Shown here: positions 48,407 through 57,112 of the stretch, piece after piece | Layout: every line of letters starts with the position of its first letter | Position numbering within the stretch: the first letter of the stretch is position 1 | Assembly (NCBI GenBank): GCA_902826305.1 | Contig: CADEEH010000006.1 | Span: 1 to 64,000 of the forward strand | Source of the DNA: an uncultured Burkholderiales bacterium | GTDB taxonomy: Bacteria > Pseudomonadota > Gammaproteobacteria > Burkholderiales > Burkholderiaceae_E | Length of the DNA: 64,000 bases | Direction: 5' to 3' | Notes under the pieces: model-generated | Databases searched by the model: none | Told to the model about the DNA's origin: nothing | The model's input: only the letters and a program-made list of their open reading frames with translations | Translations under genes and position numbers: made by a program

Positions 48407-49389
48407 TCTCCAAACAGGCCTTCCGGGCGGACCAGAAGGAAGAGGAGCGCCAGCACGTACGCGAACCAGTTCTCGATGCCGCCGCCGGCCAGGTCGAACG
48501 CCTTGACCAGGATCGGTGCGAAGAACACTTCGGCCATCTTCTCGCCGACGCCGATGATCAGCCCGCCGATGATCGCGCCCGGCACCGAGGTGAAGCCGCC
48601 GAGGATCACCACCGGCAGCGCACGCAGCGCGACTTCCTGCAGCGAGAACTGCACGCCGAGCTTGCTGCCCCAGACCGTGCCCGCGACCAGCGCGACGAAA
48701 CCGGCGACCGACCAGACGATCACCCAGATCCGCGACAACGGGATGCCGATCGACTGCGCGGCCTGGTGATCGTCGGCCACCGCCCGCAGCGCGCGGCCGG
48801 TGGGTGTCTTCTGGAAGAACAGCGCCAGGGCGATCACCAGCCCGGTGGCCGCCACCGCCGCGACGATGTCGTCCCGATTGAGCAGCACGCCGCCCTGGAA
48901 CAGGTTCTCCATCACCATCAGCGGATCCTTGGAGATGCCCAGGTCGATCGAATAGATGTCGCTGCCCCAAACGGTCTGGCCGAATCCGTCCAGGAAATAC
49001 GCGATGCCCAGGGTGGCCATCAGCAGCGTCACCCCCTCCTGGTTGACCAGCCGGCGCAGCACCAGCCGCTCGATCAGCCACGACAGCGCGACCATGATCG
49101 CCGCCGCGGCGATGAACGCGAGCCACAGCGGCATCCTCTCGGCGAGCCGGGCCAGCGACAGGGCGGCGAACAGCACCATCGCACCCTGCGCGAAGTTGAA
49201 CACACCGGAGGCCTTGAAGATCAGCACGAAGCCGAGGGCGACCAGCGCGTACAGCACACCGGCCATCAGCCCGCCGATCAGCACCTCGAGCCAGAAGCCG
49301 GGGTTGGTGCCGGCCTGGAACAGCGGGAACACGGCGCCGACGGCCAGCAGCGCGAGCAGGATCGCGACCGGAAGGTTCTTGCGGCTCAT
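48385..49389 (-). CDS. livH: LivH-like permease
   Basis: A 334-residue inner-membrane permease of the LivH family. Motifs: YALVALGFVLIFKASGVFNF, AQGAMVLFAALSLARLAERM, MATLGIAYFLDGFGQ and the coupling loop RALRAVADDHQAAQSIGIPL. It ends RPEGLFGEKHIDRV. ATG 49389 overlaps the livG stop by one base (TGATG). Frame extends upstream but that is antisense. Confidence 0.93.
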   Translation of the reverse strand: MSRKNLPVAILLALLAVGAVFPLFQAGTNPGFWLEVLIGGLMAGVLYALVALGFVLIFKASGVFNFAQGAMVLFAALSLARLAERMPLWLAFIAAAAIMVALSWLIERLVLRRLVNQEGVTLLMATLGIAYFLDGFGQTVWGSDIYSIDLGISKDPLMVMENLFQGGVLLNRDDIVAAVAATGLVIALALFFQKTPTGRALRAVADDHQAAQSIGIPLSRIWVIVWSVAGFVALVAGTVWGSKLGVQFSLQEVALRALPVVILGGFTSVPGAIIGGLIIGVGEKMAEVFFAPILVKAFDLAGGGIENWFAYVLALLFLLVRPEGLFGEKHIDRV

Positions 49390-50174
49390 CAGTGGCTGGT
49401 CCCCAGGTAGGCGCGGATCACTTCCTCGTTGTTGCGGACCTCGTCGGGTTCGCCGTCGCCGATCTTCTTGCCGTAGTCGAGCACGACGACCCGGTCCGAG
49501 ATGTCCATCACCACGCCCATGTCGTGTTCGATCAGCACGATCGTCGTGCCGAACTCGTCGTTGACGTCGAGCACGAAGCGGCACATGTCCTGCTTCTCCT
49601 CGACGTTCATGCCGGCCATCGGTTCGTCGAGCAGCAGCAGGCTGGGTTCCATCGCCAGCGCACGGCCGAGGTCGACCCGCTTCTGCAGGCCGTATGGCAG
49701 GCGCCCGACCGGTGTCTTGCGGTACGGCTGGATCTCCAGGAAGTCGATGATCCGCTCGACGAACTCGCGGTGCTCGATCTCCTCCCGGTCCGCCGGGCCG
49801 ACGCGAAGCGCCTGCAGCAGGATGTTGGACTTCATGCGCAGGTTGCGCCCGGTCATGATGTTGTCGAGCACACTCATGCCCTTGAACAGCGCCAGGCTCT
49901 GGAACGTGCGGCCGATGCCCATCCGCGCGGCGCGGTGCGGATTCATCTCGCGGAAGTGCTGGCCGCGGAACAGGATCTCACCCTGCTGCGGCGTGTAGAC
50001 TCCGTTGATCACGTTCAGCATCGAGCTCTTGCCGGCGCCGTTGGGGCCGATGATCGCGCGGATCTCGTGCTCGCGGACGTTGAACGAGATGTCGGTCAGC
50101 GCCTTGACGCCGCCGAAGGACAGCGAGATGTGCTCCAGGCGCAGGACTTCCTCGCCGATCCTGCGCTCGCTCAT
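49389..50174 (-). CDS. livG: LivG-like ATP-binding protein
   Basis: A 261-residue ABC ATPase. Walker A GPNGAGKSS, signature LPYGLQKRVDLGRAL (LPYG in place of LSGG, typical for LivG relatives of this branch), Walker B LLLLDEPMAGMN. Lies 40 bp after the acyl-CoA ligase gene, same direction. Confidence 0.93.
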   Translation of the reverse strand: MSERRIGEEVLRLEHISLSFGGVKALTDISFNVREHEIRAIIGPNGAGKSSMLNVINGVYTPQQGEILFRGQHFREMNPHRAARMGIGRTFQSLALFKGMSVLDNIMTGRNLRMKSNILLQALRVGPADREEIEHREFVERIIDFLEIQPYRKTPVGRLPYGLQKRVDLGRALAMEPSLLLLDEPMAGMNVEEKQDMCRFVLDVNDEFGTTIVLIEHDMGVVMDISDRVVVLDYGKKIGDGEPDEVRNNEEVIRAYLGTSH

Positions 50175-50214
50175 GAACCGGCCCCGGCACCACGGTGTGT
50201 CCGCACGGCGGTTG

Positions 50215-52218
50215 TCATGCGGCCTTCTTCAGCACCGGGGCGATCGGCACCGTCTTCGCATCGACGATCTGCAGCTCGGCGGCGATCCTGCCGGTGCGGC
50301 CGTCCTCGAAGCGGACCTGGGTCTCGATGTACTGCGACGCCTTGCCCTCGTACAGCGCATCGACCAGCACCTTGTACTTGTCGGCGATGAAGCCGCGCCG
50401 GACCTTGCGCGTGCGGGTCATCTCGTCGTCGTCCGGGTCGAGTTCCTTGTGCAGCACCAGGAAGCGGTGGATCTGCGACGCGGCCACCGACGGATCCTGC
50501 GCCAGGTCCGCGTTGACCTTGCCGACACAGTCGGCGATCAGTTCGGCGACCTCGGGTTTGGCGGCCAGGTCCGCGTAGCCCGAGTACGGCAGGTTGCGAC
50601 GTTCGGCCCAGTTGCCGCAGGCCTCGAAGTCGATGTTGATGAACGCACAGACCCGGTCGCGGCCGTGGCCGAACGAGACCGCCTCCTTGATGAACGGAAA
50701 GAACTTCAGTTTGTTCTCGATGTACTTCGGTGCGAACAGCGCCCCGTCGGCGAGCTTGCCGACGTCCTTCGCCCGGTCGATGATCTTCAGGTGGCCATCG
50801 TGGTCGAAGAACCCGGCGTCGCCGGTGTGGTACCAGCCCTGCGCGTCCTTGACCTCCGCGGTGGCCTGCGGATTCTTGTAGTACTCGCGCAGCAGTCCGG
50901 GGCTGCGCACCAGGATCTCGCCGGTGTCCCTGGCCACCTGGACCTCGACGCCGGGCACCGGTTTGCCGACGGTGTCGGCGCGGACCTCGCCGTCGGGCTG
51001 GATGCAGACCCAGACCGCGGTCTCGGTCGATCCGTACAACTGCTTCAGGTTGATGCCCAGCGAGCGGTAGAACGCGAACAGGTCGGGGCCGATCGCCTCG
51101 CCGGCGGTGTAGGCGATGCGCACGCGGCTCATGCCGAGTGCGTTGCGCAGCGGCCCGTAGACCATCAGGTTGCCCAGCGCGTAGGAGAGCCGGTCGCCGA
51201 ACGAGACGCCGGTGTCCCCGTCGAGGATCCGGCCGCCGACCCGGCGTGCGACATCCATGTAGTGCTTGAACAGCGCCCGCTTGATCCGCGAGGCGTCCTC
51301 CATCCGGATCGTGACCTGGGTCAGCAGTCCCTCGAGCACGCGCGGCGGCGCGAAATAGTAGGTCGGTCCGATCTCGCGCATGTCGGTGGCGACGGTGCCG
51401 GGCGACTCCGGGCAGTTGACCGTGAAGCCCTTGATCAGCCACTGCGCGTACGAGAAGATGTTCTGGCCGATCCAGGCCATCGGCAGGTAGGCCAGCACCT
51501 CGTCGTCGGGGCCGATGCGTTCGACGTCGCAGACCACACGCGAGGGCACGATCATGCTGCGATGGGTGTGGATCACCCCCTTCGGATTGCCGGTGGTGCC
51601 CGAGGTGTAGAACATCGCGGCGATGTCGTCGATCCGGCCAGCGTCCACCTCGCGCGACACCCGTTGCGGATCGGCCTTCAGGACCTGTCGGCCGCGTTCG
51701 AGCAACGCGTCGTACGAACCGAGCGCGGCGTCGCTGTAGTTGCGCATGCCGCGGACGTCGTCGTAGATCACGTGGGCCAGCAGCGGGCACTGCTCGCGCA
51801 CCTCGAGCAGCTTGTCGGTCTGCTCCTGGTCCTCGACGATCGCGATCGCGATCTCCGCGTTCTGCAGCACGAAGACCATCTCCTGCGCGACCGCGTCCTG
51901 GTACATCGGCACCGGGATCGCACCGAGCGACTGCGCGGCGATCATCGCCGCGTACAACCGCGGCCGGTTCTCGCCGATCAGCGCCAGGTTGTGGCCGCGG
52001 GCCAGGCCGAGTTCGCTCAGCCCGGCGGCGAGTGCCTCGACCTCGTCCTGCAACGCACTCCAGGTCACCGTCTGCCAGATGCCGTAGCTTTTCTCGCGGA
52101 TCGCCGGCGCGGTCGGGCGGCGGCTCGCGTGTTCCCGCAGCAGGCGCGGGAACGTGGTGTCGGCATCGGCCGGGGCGGCGAACGCGGTCACCGTGGCCTT
52201 GGGCGCACCCTCGGGCAT
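50215..52218 (-). CDS. Long-chain acyl-CoA ligase-type AMP-binding protein
   Basis: A 667-residue adenylate-forming ligase of the FadD/long-chain type. AMP-binding motif AAMFYTSGTTGNPKGVIHTH, linker YGSTETAVWVCIQPDGEV, and TGDAGFFDHDGHLKIIDRAK, plus the C-terminal Lys region. It activates a carboxylic acid to its CoA thioester using ATP. Typically such genes lead liv-type clusters for acid uptake. Start ATG 52218 (MPEGAPKATVTAFAAPAD). Divergent from the Crp/Fnr regulator. Confidence 0.93.
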   Translation of the reverse strand: MPEGAPKATVTAFAAPADADTTFPRLLREHASRRPTAPAIREKSYGIWQTVTWSALQDEVEALAAGLSELGLARGHNLALIGENRPRLYAAMIAAQSLGAIPVPMYQDAVAQEMVFVLQNAEIAIAIVEDQEQTDKLLEVREQCPLLAHVIYDDVRGMRNYSDAALGSYDALLERGRQVLKADPQRVSREVDAGRIDDIAAMFYTSGTTGNPKGVIHTHRSMIVPSRVVCDVERIGPDDEVLAYLPMAWIGQNIFSYAQWLIKGFTVNCPESPGTVATDMREIGPTYYFAPPRVLEGLLTQVTIRMEDASRIKRALFKHYMDVARRVGGRILDGDTGVSFGDRLSYALGNLMVYGPLRNALGMSRVRIAYTAGEAIGPDLFAFYRSLGINLKQLYGSTETAVWVCIQPDGEVRADTVGKPVPGVEVQVARDTGEILVRSPGLLREYYKNPQATAEVKDAQGWYHTGDAGFFDHDGHLKIIDRAKDVGKLADGALFAPKYIENKLKFFPFIKEAVSFGHGRDRVCAFINIDFEACGNWAERRNLPYSGYADLAAKPEVAELIADCVGKVNADLAQDPSVAASQIHRFLVLHKELDPDDDEMTRTRKVRRGFIADKYKVLVDALYEGKASQYIETQVRFEDGRTGRIAAELQIVDAKTVPIAPVLKKAA

Positions 52219-52347
52219 CCTGGCGGTCTCCTCGTTATCGTTGTCTGATCGCGGCCGATTCTGGATCGCGGCAGCTTACCGGCAGCTTACTGTTCGGGAT
52301 CCGGGCACGACCGGTGGCGAAGTTTAGGCAGGCGCGGGCGCTATAGT

Positions 52348-52365
52348 TGTCATCGCCATGACAAT
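52348..52365. promoter_or_regulatory. 18-bp palindrome, candidate Crp/Fnr-family site
   Basis: TTGTCAT and ATGACAA flank CGCC, a perfect 7-bp dyad, the geometry of Crp/Fnr-family operators. It overlaps a TATAGT (-10-like) and is between the divergent ligase and Crp/Fnr genes, 52 bp from the latter. Confidence 0.65.
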
Positions 52366-52416
52366 TCAGGGACAACCCGCATCACAGGGAGCCGGCGGCT
52401 CCGGACTGTTCACTCG

Positions 52417-53091
52417 ATGAAGTCGCTGGACGACCTGCTGCAACGCTCCTCCTGGTTCCACTCGCTTGATGCGACGCAGCAAGCCCGGGTCCGGCAGTGT
52501 GTCACGGTGCGCGACGTGCCTGCCGACGGCGTCGTGCTGCGCAAGGGAGAACCGGTCGAGCACTGGATCGGCGTCGTCGACGGGCTGGTGAAGATCAGCA
52601 GCGTGTCGTTCGAAGGGCGGGCGGTGTCGCTGGCGGGCATCCCGCCGGGCGGGTGGTTCGGCGAGGGATCGATGCTGAAGGACGAACCGCGCCGCTACGA
52701 CGTGATCGCGGTGCGCGACAGCCGGGTGGCGATGATGCCCGGATCCACGTTCGAGTGGCTGCTCGACTCGAGCATTCCGTTCAACCGGTTCCTGCTGCAG
52801 CAGCTCAACGAGCGGCTCGGACAGTTCATCGCCACCGTCGAGTTCGAACGGATGCTCGGGCCGGAGGGGCGAGTCGCCCGCTGCCTGGCCCAGATGTTCA
52901 ATCCGCAGCTGTATCCGGGCAGTGACCTGCGCCTGGACATCTCACAATCCGAACTTGGATTCCTGACCGGGCTGTCACGCCAGCGCGTCAACCAGGCACT
53001 GCGCCGGCTCGAGGAGCGCGGGCTGCTGCGGGTCGACTACGGCTCGGTGACCGTCCTCGACCTGCAGGCGTTGCGCGAGTTCGAAGCCTGA
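52417..53091 (+). CDS. Crp/Fnr-family transcriptional regulator
   Basis: A 224-residue regulator. N-terminal cyclic-nucleotide-binding-like beta roll (residues about 15-125; VVLRKGEPVEHWIGVVDGLV, GGWFGEGSMLKDEPRRYDVI) and C-terminal winged helix-turn-helix (ISQSELGFLTGLSRQRVNQA, LRRLEERGLLRVDYG). No Fnr-type cysteine cluster, so not an oxygen sensor of that type. Divergent from the ligase gene; probably regulates the acyl-CoA cluster through the adjacent palindrome. Confidence 0.9.
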   Translation: MKSLDDLLQRSSWFHSLDATQQARVRQCVTVRDVPADGVVLRKGEPVEHWIGVVDGLVKISSVSFEGRAVSLAGIPPGGWFGEGSMLKDEPRRYDVIAVRDSRVAMMPGSTFEWLLDSSIPFNRFLLQQLNERLGQFIATVEFERMLGPEGRVARCLAQMFNPQLYPGSDLRLDISQSELGFLTGLSRQRVNQALRRLEERGLLRVDYGSVTVLDLQALREFEA

Positions 53092-53105
53092 GCTCCCGTC
53101 CACCG

Positions 53106-53960
53106 TCACTTGTCGTAGCTGTAGAAGCCGCGCCCGGTCTTGCGGCCCAGCCGACCGGCCGCGACCATCTCCCTGAGCAGCGGCGCCGGGCGGTACTTGG
53201 AATCGTTGAACTCGGCATAAAGCACCTGCATCACCGCCAGTTCGACGTCCAGTCCGATCAGGTCGCACAGCGCGAGCGGGCCGATCGGATGGTTGCAGCC
53301 GAGTGACATCCCGGCGTCGATCTCCTCGGCGCTGGCCAGCCCCTCCTGCAACACGAACACCGCTTCGTTGATCATCGGGCACAGGATCCGGTTGACGACG
53401 AATCCGGCGCTGTTGCGCACACCGATCGGGGTCTTGCCGAGCCGCCGGGCGAGATCGGTCACCGCGGTCACCGTCGCCTCGGAAGTCTGCAGTCCGCGGA
53501 TGATCTCGACCAGGGCCATCACCGGCACCGGGTTGAAGAAATGCATGCCGACGAAACGTTCGGCGCGTTGCGTCGCCGCGGCCAGCCGCGTGATCGAGAT
53601 CGACGAGGTGTTGGTGGCGATGATCGTCTGTGCGGGTGCGATCGCGTCGACCGCCTGCAGGATCCTGATCTTGACCGCCTCGTTCTCGGTGGCCGCCTCG
53701 ATGATCAGGTCGGCCCCGGCCAGGTCCGCCGGTTCGAGCGTGGTCCGGATGCGGCCGAGCGTGGCATCGCGGTCGGCGGCGGTCAGCTTGTCCTTCTTGA
53801 CCAGGCGATCGAGTGAACCGGAGACCGTCTTCAGGCCGCGCTCCAGCGCCTTGGTGTCGACGTCCTGCATGATCGCCGACAGTCCGTTGACGGCACATGC
53901 CTGTGCGATGCCGTTGCCCATCGTTCCGGCGCCGATGACGCCGACGACGTTGATCCCCAT
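53106..53960 (-). CDS. 3-hydroxyacyl-CoA dehydrogenase (3-hydroxybutyryl-CoA type)
   Basis: A 284-residue NAD-dependent dehydrogenase. Rossmann motif VIGAGTMGNGIAQACAVNG near the N-terminus; FVGMHFFNPVPVMALVEIIR and SAGFVVNRILCPMINEAV are the signature. Catalytic His in MHFFNPV. It oxidises (S)-3-hydroxyacyl-CoA. Convergent with the regulator gene with 14 bp between them. Confidence 0.93.
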   Translation of the reverse strand: MGINVVGVIGAGTMGNGIAQACAVNGLSAIMQDVDTKALERGLKTVSGSLDRLVKKDKLTAADRDATLGRIRTTLEPADLAGADLIIEAATENEAVKIRILQAVDAIAPAQTIIATNTSSISITRLAAATQRAERFVGMHFFNPVPVMALVEIIRGLQTSEATVTAVTDLARRLGKTPIGVRNSAGFVVNRILCPMINEAVFVLQEGLASAEEIDAGMSLGCNHPIGPLALCDLIGLDVELAVMQVLYAEFNDSKYRPAPLLREMVAAGRLGRKTGRGFYSYDK

Positions 53961-54109
53961 GCGAGCCCCCGCGGTCGTTGCGCGCCGGTGCGGCGCGGTG
54001 AAGGCGGGATTTTACTGCGCTGCAGCGGCAGCGGCGTGACACAGCCCGGGGAGCCGGGCGGATCGTCGCGAACCGGGACTGGCGGTGTGCCGTCCCGGCC
54101 CGTCGATTC

Positions 54110-54583
54110 TCAATATTCGTCGTGTGCGGTGGTGTCGGCGAACTCGTCGCTGATGTCCTCGGCCGCATCACCGTCCGGTTCGGCGTCCGGCTCGATCTCG
54201 TCGTACATCCGCATCGGCGGCTGCGCGCCGAGCCGGGTGCGTTCGACGCGGCGATCCTCGGAAAAGAACCGAAGGCCGGTCGGACACGCGGCGTACATGC
54301 GCCGGGCAGCCGTCAACGCATCGGTCGAAGGATCCAGGATCGTGGCCAGCGTGAAGACCGGCGAACCCGCGAAACCGTCGTCCTCGTCTCCGGCGTCCTC
54401 ACCCGCGACCCCGGCCAGGGGCAGGTCATGCCGGTCCGCGTCGATTTCCGCGTCGCCGTGGCAATCGTGCGCCGCCTCCCCGGAGGAGGATTGGCAAGTG
54501 CTGCCGCAGGTGCCTTCGCACCGGCCTCGTGCCTGGTCGACCCCGACGTGATCCTGGTCGTCGACCCGTTTCAACCAATCCAT
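54110..54583 (-). CDS. Acidic protein of unknown function
   Basis: A 157-residue protein with an acidic C-terminus (EIEPDAEPDGDAAEDISDEF, ADTTAHDEY) and Cys/His near the N-terminus (CEGTCGSTCQSSSGEAAHDC). ATG 54583 (MDWLKRVDDQDHVGVDQARG) is preferred. No domain recognised; low-complexity parts suggest partial disorder. An antisense reading exists and the gene call is only moderate. Confidence 0.45.
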   Translation of the reverse strand: MDWLKRVDDQDHVGVDQARGRCEGTCGSTCQSSSGEAAHDCHGDAEIDADRHDLPLAGVAGEDAGDEDDGFAGSPVFTLATILDPSTDALTAARRMYAACPTGLRFFSEDRRVERTRLGAQPPMRMYDEIEPDAEPDGDAAEDISDEFADTTAHDEY

Positions 54584-54745
54584 GCGTGAGCTCCGAAACC
54601 GTCCTTCGACAACCCTAGGGCATCGAACGACCTCGGAAGGTGACACTTTCGCTTCCGGCCGCCGAACAGCGTGAACCTCGTCACGAGCGGCATGTCGCGG
54701 CGTTGCCCGCGCGCGACGCGGGGCCGGCGGCCGGGTCGACCGGCC

Positions 54746-55498
54746 CTATCGAGACTCAGCGGTTTCGGCCGCCGTGGGGATCAGGATCTCGAGACGCGGC
54801 TGCGTCTTGTTCCAGGCATCGGCGAGGGCCGCGGCGACCGTCTTGGCCTGCGGAGTGTCCGACCATCCGCCCTCGACCGCGAGCGCACCGCCGCCGAAGA
54901 TCACGCTGCCCAGGCCGGTCGACTCGCTGGTGCCGCGACCGGTGGTCGAGGCGACCACCTCGCTGGTGCGTGCGTCGACCACGCTGAGCATCACGATCGA
55001 CTCCTTGACCTTGTTGTCGATGCCCAGCCCGCCGATGACCTTGCCGAACGCGCCGCCGATGACACCCTTGCCGCCACCGGTCTGTTCGGCGAACACGATC
55101 TCGAAGCGCATCAGGTAGTCGAACGACTTCAGGCTCATCGCCTGGATCTTCGGATCGGCGCCCTGCTGTTCGCGCAGACGCTGCTCGCGCTCGAGCAGCG
55201 CATAGGCCGCGCCACGGTCGACCAGCGTGAAGCAGCCGGTCTGCAGGACCAGGTGACGCGCGAGTGGTGCGACCGAGCGCGGCAGGCCGGCCGAGGTCAG
55301 CGTCTGCGCGTTGCCTTCGGCCTCGGTGATCGCCACCGTGCCCAGGCGCCCGTCGCAATGGGCGAGCTCGGCCGCATCCGGATTGGCGATCATCAGGTCG
55401 GTCTTGCCGCCGGATGCGGTCTTCGAGGTGCTGCAGCCGCCGGCCAGCAGCGCTGCCAGCGCCAGGCAACCGATCCGGCCGACGATGGAATTTTGCAT
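54746..55498 (-). CDS. CsgG-like lipoprotein
   Basis: A 250-residue lipoprotein with lipobox LAGGC (Cys22). The mature part resembles CsgG/curli-type or related outer-membrane lipoproteins: HLVLQTGCFTLVDRGAAYAL, SIVMLSVVDARTSEVVASTT and DAWNKTQPRL. Partner curli genes are absent, so a curli role is not implied. ATG 55498 (MQNSIVGRIG) is chosen; an upstream start is possible. Confidence 0.7.
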   Translation of the reverse strand: MQNSIVGRIGCLALAALLAGGCSTSKTASGGKTDLMIANPDAAELAHCDGRLGTVAITEAEGNAQTLTSAGLPRSVAPLARHLVLQTGCFTLVDRGAAYALLEREQRLREQQGADPKIQAMSLKSFDYLMRFEIVFAEQTGGGKGVIGGAFGKVIGGLGIDNKVKESIVMLSVVDARTSEVVASTTGRGTSESTGLGSVIFGGGALAVEGGWSDTPQAKTVAAALADAWNKTQPRLEILIPTAAETAESR

Positions 55499-55762
55499 GT
55501 CGAGTTTCGTTGACGTCCTATTGATACCGGGTCTCACTGTAGCGTCGGCGACCCGGCTCCTCCGGATGCTCGGCCGCCCGGCGGCCCGTCTCGTGGTGTC
55601 GATGCGACGCGTACCGCCGACCCGTCCGACCTTACCTGCTTAATCACGACCGCCCATGCCGTCCATCGGTGCGAGGCCGCCGCCGGTCACCACCGGACCG
55701 GTGTGCCACAAGCCCCACCCGCCATCGGCCGGTACCACCCCGTCCCGTCGTAGACTGGCTCC

Positions 55763-57112
55763 ATGAATCGCTTGCCGAAGCGCAGGTCGATCCGGGAACC
55801 CGCCCGGACCCTCCAGCAGGGCATGACCCGATCGACGCTGACGCTCGCGCTGATCGTGCTGGTCGCGCTCGCGGTCGCCGCGGGCTGGTGGTATCGCCAG
55901 TCCCGGATGCCCTCGGCCGACGCGACCCGGGCGGAGAGCGGCACCGAGAGCGGCGGCAAGGCCGGTCGGCCCGGCGCGCGCGGCCCGGCGGCACGTGGCG
56001 GTGGCGGGGGTGGCGGCGCGGGTGCGCGCGGCGGCGGCCAGGCGCCGGTGGTGGTGGTCGCCCCGGTGACGGTGGCCGACGTGCCGGTGCGCATCGACGC
56101 ACTCGGCAGTGTCGTTCCCCGCAACCAGGTCACCGTGCGGCCGCGGGTCGAAGGCCAGCTGCTGCGGGTGCACTTTCGCGAGGGCCAGACGGTCAAGGCC
56201 GGCGAGCTGCTGGCCGAGATCGACCCGCGTCCGTTCCAGGTCCAGCTGACGCAGGCGAGCGGCCAGCTCGCACGCGACCAGGCACAACTGAAGAACGCCC
56301 AGCTCGATCTCGGGCGGTACCGCAAGCTGCTCGCGCAGGATTCGATCGCGCGCCAGCAGGTCGACACGCAGGAAGCGCTGGTGCGCCAGTACGAGGGTGC
56401 GGTGCTCGCCGACCAGGGCCAGGTCGACAACGCGAAGCTGCAGTTGTCCTACACCCGGATCAGCGCGCCGATCACCGGCCGGGTCGGCCTGCGCCAGGTC
56501 GATCCGGGCAACATCGTGCGCGCCAGCGACGTCAACGGGCTGGTCACGATCACGCAGATGCATCCGATCACCGCCGTCTTCAGCATTCCCGAGGACCGGC
56601 TGCCGGAAGTGATGCTGCGGCTGGCGAAACGTGACGGCGACACCATCGCCGTCGAGGCCTGGGATCGTGAACAGCGGTCGCGGCTGGCCAGCGGCCTGCT
56701 GCTGACCGCGGACAACGCGATCGATCCGACCACCGGCACCGTCAAGCTGAAGGCGGAGTTCGGCAACGAGGACGCGGCGCTGTTCCCGAGCCAGTTCGTC
56801 AACGTGCGCATGTTCGTCGACCTGCGTCGCGGCGCACGGGTGGTGCCGGCGTCGGCCCTGCAGCGCGGCAGCGTCGGCACCTTCGTGTACGTGGTCAAGG
56901 ACGACATGACGGTGGCCGTGCGCCCGGTCGAGATCGGCATCAACGACGGCGAACGCGCGGTGATCCTGTCCGGGCTGGTCGCCGAGGAGAAGGTCGTCAT
57001 CGACGGGGCCGATCGGCTGCGCGACGGCATCAAGGTGGAGATCGGCGCGCCCGAGGCGTCGGCCGCGCCGCGGTTGGCCTCGGAGCCGGCGCGGCAACCC
57101 GCGAATCCATGA
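55763..57112 (+). CDS. mdtA: RND efflux membrane-fusion protein, MdtA-like
   Basis: A 449-residue periplasmic adaptor with an N-terminal membrane anchor ([20 protein letters not shown]). After it comes a Gly/Arg-rich linker (residues about 66-95). The biotinyl-lipoyl-like halves and alpha-hairpin follow ([60 protein letters not shown]). Its stop overlaps the next gene's start by four bases. First gene of a tripartite pump operon. Confidence 0.9.
   Translation: MNRLPKRRSIREPARTLQQGMTRSTLTLALIVLVALAVAAGWWYRQSRMPSADATRAESGTESGGKAGRPGARGPAARGGGGGGGAGARGGGQAPVVVVAPVTVADVPVRIDALGSVVPRNQVTVRPRVEGQLLRVHFREGQTVKAGELLAEIDPRPFQVQLTQASGQLARDQAQLKNAQLDLGRYRKLLAQDSIARQQVDTQEALVRQYEGAVLADQGQVDNAKLQLSYTRISAPITGRVGLRQVDPGNIVRASDVNGLVTITQMHPITAVFSIPEDRLPEVMLRLAKRDGDTIAVEAWDREQRSRLASGLLLTADNAIDPTTGTVKLKAEFGNEDAALFPSQFVNVRMFVDLRRGARVVPASALQRGSVGTFVYVVKDDMTVAVRPVEIGINDGERAVILSGLVAEEKVVIDGADRLRDGIKVEIGAPEASAAPRLASEPARQPANP

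Noticed and set aside
48195..48506. Plus-strand repeated ORF over the livH-livM spacer
   Set aside because: Opposite to the operon and produced by the same palindromic repeat; the minus-strand ORF is better placed.
54122..54589. Plus-strand gene over the acidic protein
   Set aside because: Its start and composition are less plausible than the minus-strand frame, though both are weak.
54746..55498. Curli secretion channel
   Set aside because: Only CsgG-like similarity is visible and no csgA, csgB or csgF genes are nearby.
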